A stretch of DNA of 64,000 nucleotides from an uncultured Lachnospiraceae bacterium. GTDB lineage: Bacteria > Bacillota > Clostridia > Lachnospirales > Lachnospiraceae. A program made the position numbers and the translations under genes. This document shows, piece after piece, positions 60,944-64,000 of the stretch (its first letter is position 1; each line of letters opens with the position of its first letter). Location of the stretch: assembly GCA_910585295.1 (NCBI GenBank), contig CAJUDE010000044.1:1-64000 (forward strand), in the 5' to 3' direction. The notes beneath the pieces were generated by a model. It worked only from the letters and a program-made list of their open reading frames with translations, had not been told where the DNA came from and made no database searches.

Positions 60944-62128
60944 TTATTTTACTTTTTCTCCTGCTTTATAGCGTTTTACCAGCCCTTCGATCCTCTCGTA
61001 AGGGTCGAGCAAGTCGCTAATAGAGGTGTCATGGTTCAGGGTGTCTATAATATAGGCAATGTATTTGCTCATGTCACAGTCGATGTAGTAAGGCCGGTTT
61101 AAAAGCTCTGGCGTCTGGTAGGTCAGGTTGGTTGTGACAACCTTGTAAATAATCCCGTCTTCCACAGCTTTGTCGAATTTCTCAAGGCCATTGGTGAATA
61201 AGCCAAAGGTGGCGATTACAAAAATCCGGTTCGCTTTTCTTTTTTTCAGCTCTGTTGCCACGTCAATCATGCTGTCGCCAGAAGAAATCATGTCATCAAT
61301 AATAAAGACGTCCTTGCCTGCCACAGATGAGCCAAGGAATTCATGGGCTACAATTGGGTTGCGCCCATCCACGATTTTGCTGTAATCCCTACGCTTGTAG
61401 AACATCCCCATATCCAGCCCAAGGACATTTGCAAAGTACACGGCGCGGTTGGTCCCGCCTTCGTCTGGGCTAATTACCATCATATGGTCGCTGTCAATCT
61501 GCAGGTCATTAATTTCCCGCAGGATGCTTTTGATAAACTGATATGCAGGCTGCACTGTCTCAAACCCATGCAACGGGATTGCATTCTGCACGCGTGGGTC
61601 ATGCGCATCGAAAGTAATTATGTTGTCCACGCCCATATTGGTCAATTCCTGCAGCGCAAGCGCACAATCCAACGATTCCCTGCCAGTACGTTTGTGCTGG
61701 CGGCTTTCATAGAGGAACGGCATAATAACTGTGATCCTTCTGGCTTTCCCGCCTGCAGCGGCTACAATTCGTTTTAAGTCCTGGTAATGGTCGTCAGGGG
61801 ACATATGGTTCTCATGCCCGCAGACGGTATAAGTAAGGCTGTAGTTAGTCACGTCCACCATAAGGAATAAGTCATAGCCACGGACAGAGTGCCGGATAGT
61901 GCCTTTGGCCTCTCCCGTGCCAAAGCGTGGGGTAGAACAATCCATGAGGTAAGTATCCCGCTGGTATCCACGGAATGCAATGTCATTTTCATGTTCATGT
62001 TGCCGTTCTGCACGGAACCGTACCAGGTACCTGTCCACCATTTCGCCCAACTGCCGGCAGCTTTCTAATGCGATCACGCCTAAGGAGCCTGCAGGGATTG
62101 TTTCATAATTTCTTTCGTTACGCTGCAT
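60944..62128 (-). CDS. prs: Ribose-phosphate pyrophosphokinase (PRPP synthetase)
   Basis: 394 residues, longer than the common ~315-residue enzyme. Motifs: RITVIMPFLYESRQHKRTGR (ATP-binding region with RQ), FDAHDPRVQNAIP (metal-binding DAHxxR), VISPDEGGTNRAVYFAN, and the PRPP loop VFIIDDMISSGDSMID. I chose the ATG at 62128 because ATGGAGGAC serves as its ribosome binding site; that same ATG at 62143 would otherwise be the start. It makes PRPP for nucleotide synthesis and would feed the PRTase of the Ter module. The extra N-terminal 60 residues are a feature of Clostridia forms. Confidence 0.92.
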   Translation of the reverse strand: MQRNERNYETIPAGSLGVIALESCRQLGEMVDRYLVRFRAERQHEHENDIAFRGYQRDTYLMDCSTPRFGTGEAKGTIRHSVRGYDLFLMVDVTNYSLTYTVCGHENHMSPDDHYQDLKRIVAAAGGKARRITVIMPFLYESRQHKRTGRESLDCALALQELTNMGVDNIITFDAHDPRVQNAIPLHGFETVQPAYQFIKSILREINDLQIDSDHMMVISPDEGGTNRAVYFANVLGLDMGMFYKRRDYSKIVDGRNPIVAHEFLGSSVAGKDVFIIDDMISSGDSMIDVATELKKRKANRIFVIATFGLFTNGLEKFDKAVEDGIIYKVVTTNLTYQTPELLNRPYYIDCDMSKYIAYIIDTLNHDTSISDLLDPYERIEGLVKRYKAGEKVK

Positions 62129-62200
62129 TAAAATGTCCTCCATTACATATAAATTGAAATTGTTTAAGTTGTGCCTATGGATAGTAAACCGTTATCATGT

Positions 62201-63205
62201 TCAGCCGCTTATGGGCGGCCTGTCCTGCCCAAGCTTTTTCTGCAGCCGGATATCGTTGCCAAATAGCTTTATTACGGTATAATTGCTGGATATTCTAGAA
62301 AACACCCGCTCGGAATAAGTGTCAACCAATTGCCTCAGGCTTAAATTAGTCGAAATAATTGTGGATTTTTGCCGCAGGATGCGTTCATTTAGGCATAAGA
62401 ACAGTTGTGAGGTTGTGAAGGAGTTAGAAAGCTCCGTCCCTAAGTCGTCTATAATCAACAAGTCGCACTCAAATATATTCTGGTAGTCCTCGCTGACGTC
62501 GCCTGCTTTTCTGAAAACATTTTTTTCAAAAATATGGAACAGGGAAGAGGCGGAAAAATAGATGACAGAATGTCCAGAATCCAACAGTTCTTTTGACACG
62601 CAATTAGACAGGTATGTCTTGCCAATACCTGTATCGCCATAAAAAAACAAATTTTTAAATTCATTGTCAAACCCATCTATGAAATCCTTGCACAGGCTGA
62701 CCGCATGCTTTGCCGTGTCGAGGCTGGTCATGCCTGTGGAAGGGTTTGTTAGGGAATCAGAATAATAACTATAAGAAAAGTTCTGGAAATTTTCTTGTTC
62801 CAACACCTGCCGGAGGTTGGACTGGGTATATACCAAGTCAATGGCGGCCTGTTTGAAGCAATGGCATTTTTCCCTGCCAATATATCCTGTGTCTTTGCAG
62901 TCCGGGCATTGATAAGGGGGTTCAAAATAATTTTCAGGGTACCCATGGCTTGTCAAAATCTGCTTTTTCTCAGCGGTTAGCGCGGAGAGTTCCTTCCGTA
63001 ATTGGGAAAGGGCAGTGTCGTCCCCGTCAATCAGCTTCCTTCCCTGGGCTACAGAACGGGAAGAGATGGATGTGTCAATTTCCGTGAGCCGGGGGAATTT
63101 GCGGTAAAGGGATTGGATGCGCTCCATTACAATATGCTGGTTCTCCAATTGCTTTGCCTCATAGCGCCGGATTAACGTGTTGTACTGAGTGTTGCTTAAA
63201 GCCAT
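62201..63205 (-). CDS. DnaC/DnaI-like replicative helicase loader ATPase
   Basis: 334 residues. The N-terminal zinc-binding segment is CPDCKDTGYIGREKCHC (four cysteines). The AAA+ domain has Walker A YGDTGIGKTYL, Walker B LLIIDDLGTE, sensor 1 IISTNLS and the arginine-finger region SERVFSRISSNY. It loads the replicative helicase DnaB at origins or restart sites. It is 10 bp downstream of the DnaD-type gene, the usual primosome gene pair. Confidence 0.92.
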   Translation of the reverse strand: MALSNTQYNTLIRRYEAKQLENQHIVMERIQSLYRKFPRLTEIDTSISSRSVAQGRKLIDGDDTALSQLRKELSALTAEKKQILTSHGYPENYFEPPYQCPDCKDTGYIGREKCHCFKQAAIDLVYTQSNLRQVLEQENFQNFSYSYYSDSLTNPSTGMTSLDTAKHAVSLCKDFIDGFDNEFKNLFFYGDTGIGKTYLSNCVSKELLDSGHSVIYFSASSLFHIFEKNVFRKAGDVSEDYQNIFECDLLIIDDLGTELSNSFTTSQLFLCLNERILRQKSTIISTNLSLRQLVDTYSERVFSRISSNYTVIKLFGNDIRLQKKLGQDRPPISG

Positions 63206-63215
63206 GGGTGCCTCC

Positions 63216-64000
63216 TTAACGTGTACTGTTTAATAATTCTGCCTCCAATTGGTCAATATTATAAGTGCGCTGTGGAAAACTGTTAAAACGGTTTGCAGCA
63301 GCAGACCTTACGGCGGAAGCTTTTGCAGATTTTTCCGCGGCCTTTGCAGCTTTTGCCGCCTGGAAGGACTCATCTGCCTTTCGGATGTCAGAAAGCGTAT
63401 GTATATTTTGCTTGTTCCAGTTTAGCAGGATCCTATCTGTGTATTCAAAATTAGGCTGGTGTATGGTGAGGATTGTGCGGCTGCATGCTTCCGTAATCAT
63501 ATCCTGCCCAAATCCCAATTCTTTACTCCATTTTTCCAAGTATGCAGATTCTGCAGGCGCCAGGCTGCGCCCCTTTATCCCAAGCGCCTTTAGGACGGCA
63601 TAATGGAGCTGGCTGTGGGTGTTCACGCTGCGCTTTGCCTGCGCGACTGTCTCAATGCCGGATTCTTTCCAGCTTAGCGCAACCTTTTCCATATAATGCA
63701 GGCTGGAATGCCCTCCAGCGATGCAATATTCCAACAAGTAGACAATCAGGTCGGAAGATAGCCCAAGGCCGTCATACCAGTAGAAAAGGGACTGCATATC
63801 TGTTGAGGTGAGTGGGCGCGCCAGGTAGCTTTCCGCTACAAACAGCAGCTCGCGTACTTCCTCATGTTCCTTAAGGCGTGCCATTTCGCCAGGGGTATAG
63901 GCAGCTTTTTTCGGCGCGGCTTTCTTGCCGGAAGTTTGGGAAACCGGCGGGATTACAAATTCCGCTTTCTTTAAAGGCACAATGTCATCTTTTGGCGCGG
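63216..64000 (-). CDS. DnaD-domain (DnaB/DnaD family) replication initiation protein, 5' end outside window
   Basis: The frame stays open to the right edge (upstream residues APKDDIVPLKKAEFVIPP), so the start lies beyond 64000. A GTG at 63980 is internal. Two DnaD-like helical domains are visible: TSTDMQSLFYWYDGLGLSSD then LIVYLLEYC, with VALSWKESGIETVAQAK; and LAPAESAYLEKWSKELGFGQ, MITEACSRTI, DRILLNWNKQNIHTLSDIRK (the YxxxIxxxW motif is here as YTDRILLNW). The tail is Ala/Lys-rich. It works with the adjacent loader in helicase loading. Confidence 0.88.
   Translation of the reverse strand, partial: APKDDIVPLKKAEFVIPPVSQTSGKKAAPKKAAYTPGEMARLKEHEEVRELLFVAESYLARPLTSTDMQSLFYWYDGLGLSSDLIVYLLEYCIAGGHSSLHYMEKVALSWKESGIETVAQAKRSVNTHSQLHYAVLKALGIKGRSLAPAESAYLEKWSKELGFGQDMITEACSRTILTIHQPNFEYTDRILLNWNKQNIHTLSDIRKADESFQAAKAAKAAEKSAKASAVRSAAANRFNSFPQRTYNIDQLEAELLNSTR

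Noticed and set aside
1..64000. tRNA or rRNA genes
   Set aside because: No cloverleaf with a conserved GGTTCRA T-arm or rRNA core sequence was noticed on either strand; a tRNAscan run would settle it.

Overview
The window looks like chromosome of a Clostridia gut anaerobe, most likely Lachnospiraceae. I infer this from gene content: a DUF6465-type Lys/Ala-rich protein, a long ribose-phosphate pyrophosphokinase, an RsgI-like anti-sigma factor, split transketolase, BceRS/BceAB-type modules and a full Ter cluster. Strong AGGAGG-type ribosome binding sites throughout fit this. There are no rRNA or tRNA genes and no CRISPR array that I can see.

Layout. (1) 1-16.5 kb is a decaying accessory region. 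It opens with a probably intact sigma / anti-sigma / ABC transporter / winged-helix module (449-4563). This is followed by remnants of mobile elements: a KTR protein, an internally deleted IS3 copy, a relaxase fragment, and XRE, PadR, response-regulator/kinase, FtsX, AAA and DUF401 pseudogenes. A few intact islands remain: an iron-sulfur flavodoxin-like protein, a CPBP protease, a cluster of SUKH, DUF6194 and leucine-rich-repeat-like genes, and a Ham1/RdgB NTPase. (2) 16.6-23.2 kb is a tight five-gene operon: radical SAM protein, PLD-nuclease/SF2-helicase fusion, 56-aa protein, DndD-like zinc-hook ATPase and a small helical protein. It has the look of a DNA-modification or phage-defence system and is the best candidate for an undescribed system here. 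(3) 23.2-33.8 kb holds a second SUKH protein, a secreted protein, an ECF sigma / RsgI-like pair, an [FeFe]-hydrogenase, a DeoR regulator divergent from transaldolase and split transketolase, and an Rpn-type nuclease. (4) 34.8-50.3 kb is a Ter stress-response cluster: PRTase-TRSP, StiP-PELOTA, CitE-like lyase (opposite strand), a YceG-like/trypsin fusion, rhomboid, YceG, TelA, three TerD paralogues, a Ca2+ P-type ATPase, a HAD phosphatase and a GNAT. (5) 50.3-64 kb carries a purine permease, a CDF metal exporter, an HPr paralogue lacking His15, DUF6465, a receiver-(p)ppGpp synthetase fusion, a BceRS/BceAB-like system interrupted by a GNAT gene, prs, a DnaC/DnaI-like helicase loader and the C-terminal part of a DnaD-type protein running off the end.

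Cutting across all this is a dispersed, highly structured intergenic repeat of about 95-190 bp (five copies: 8.5, 29.8, 34.4, 54.1 and 57.0 kb) and several other hairpin-rich intergenic blocks (45.0, 48.5 and 57.8 kb). All functional statements come from reading motifs by eye; no database search was run.
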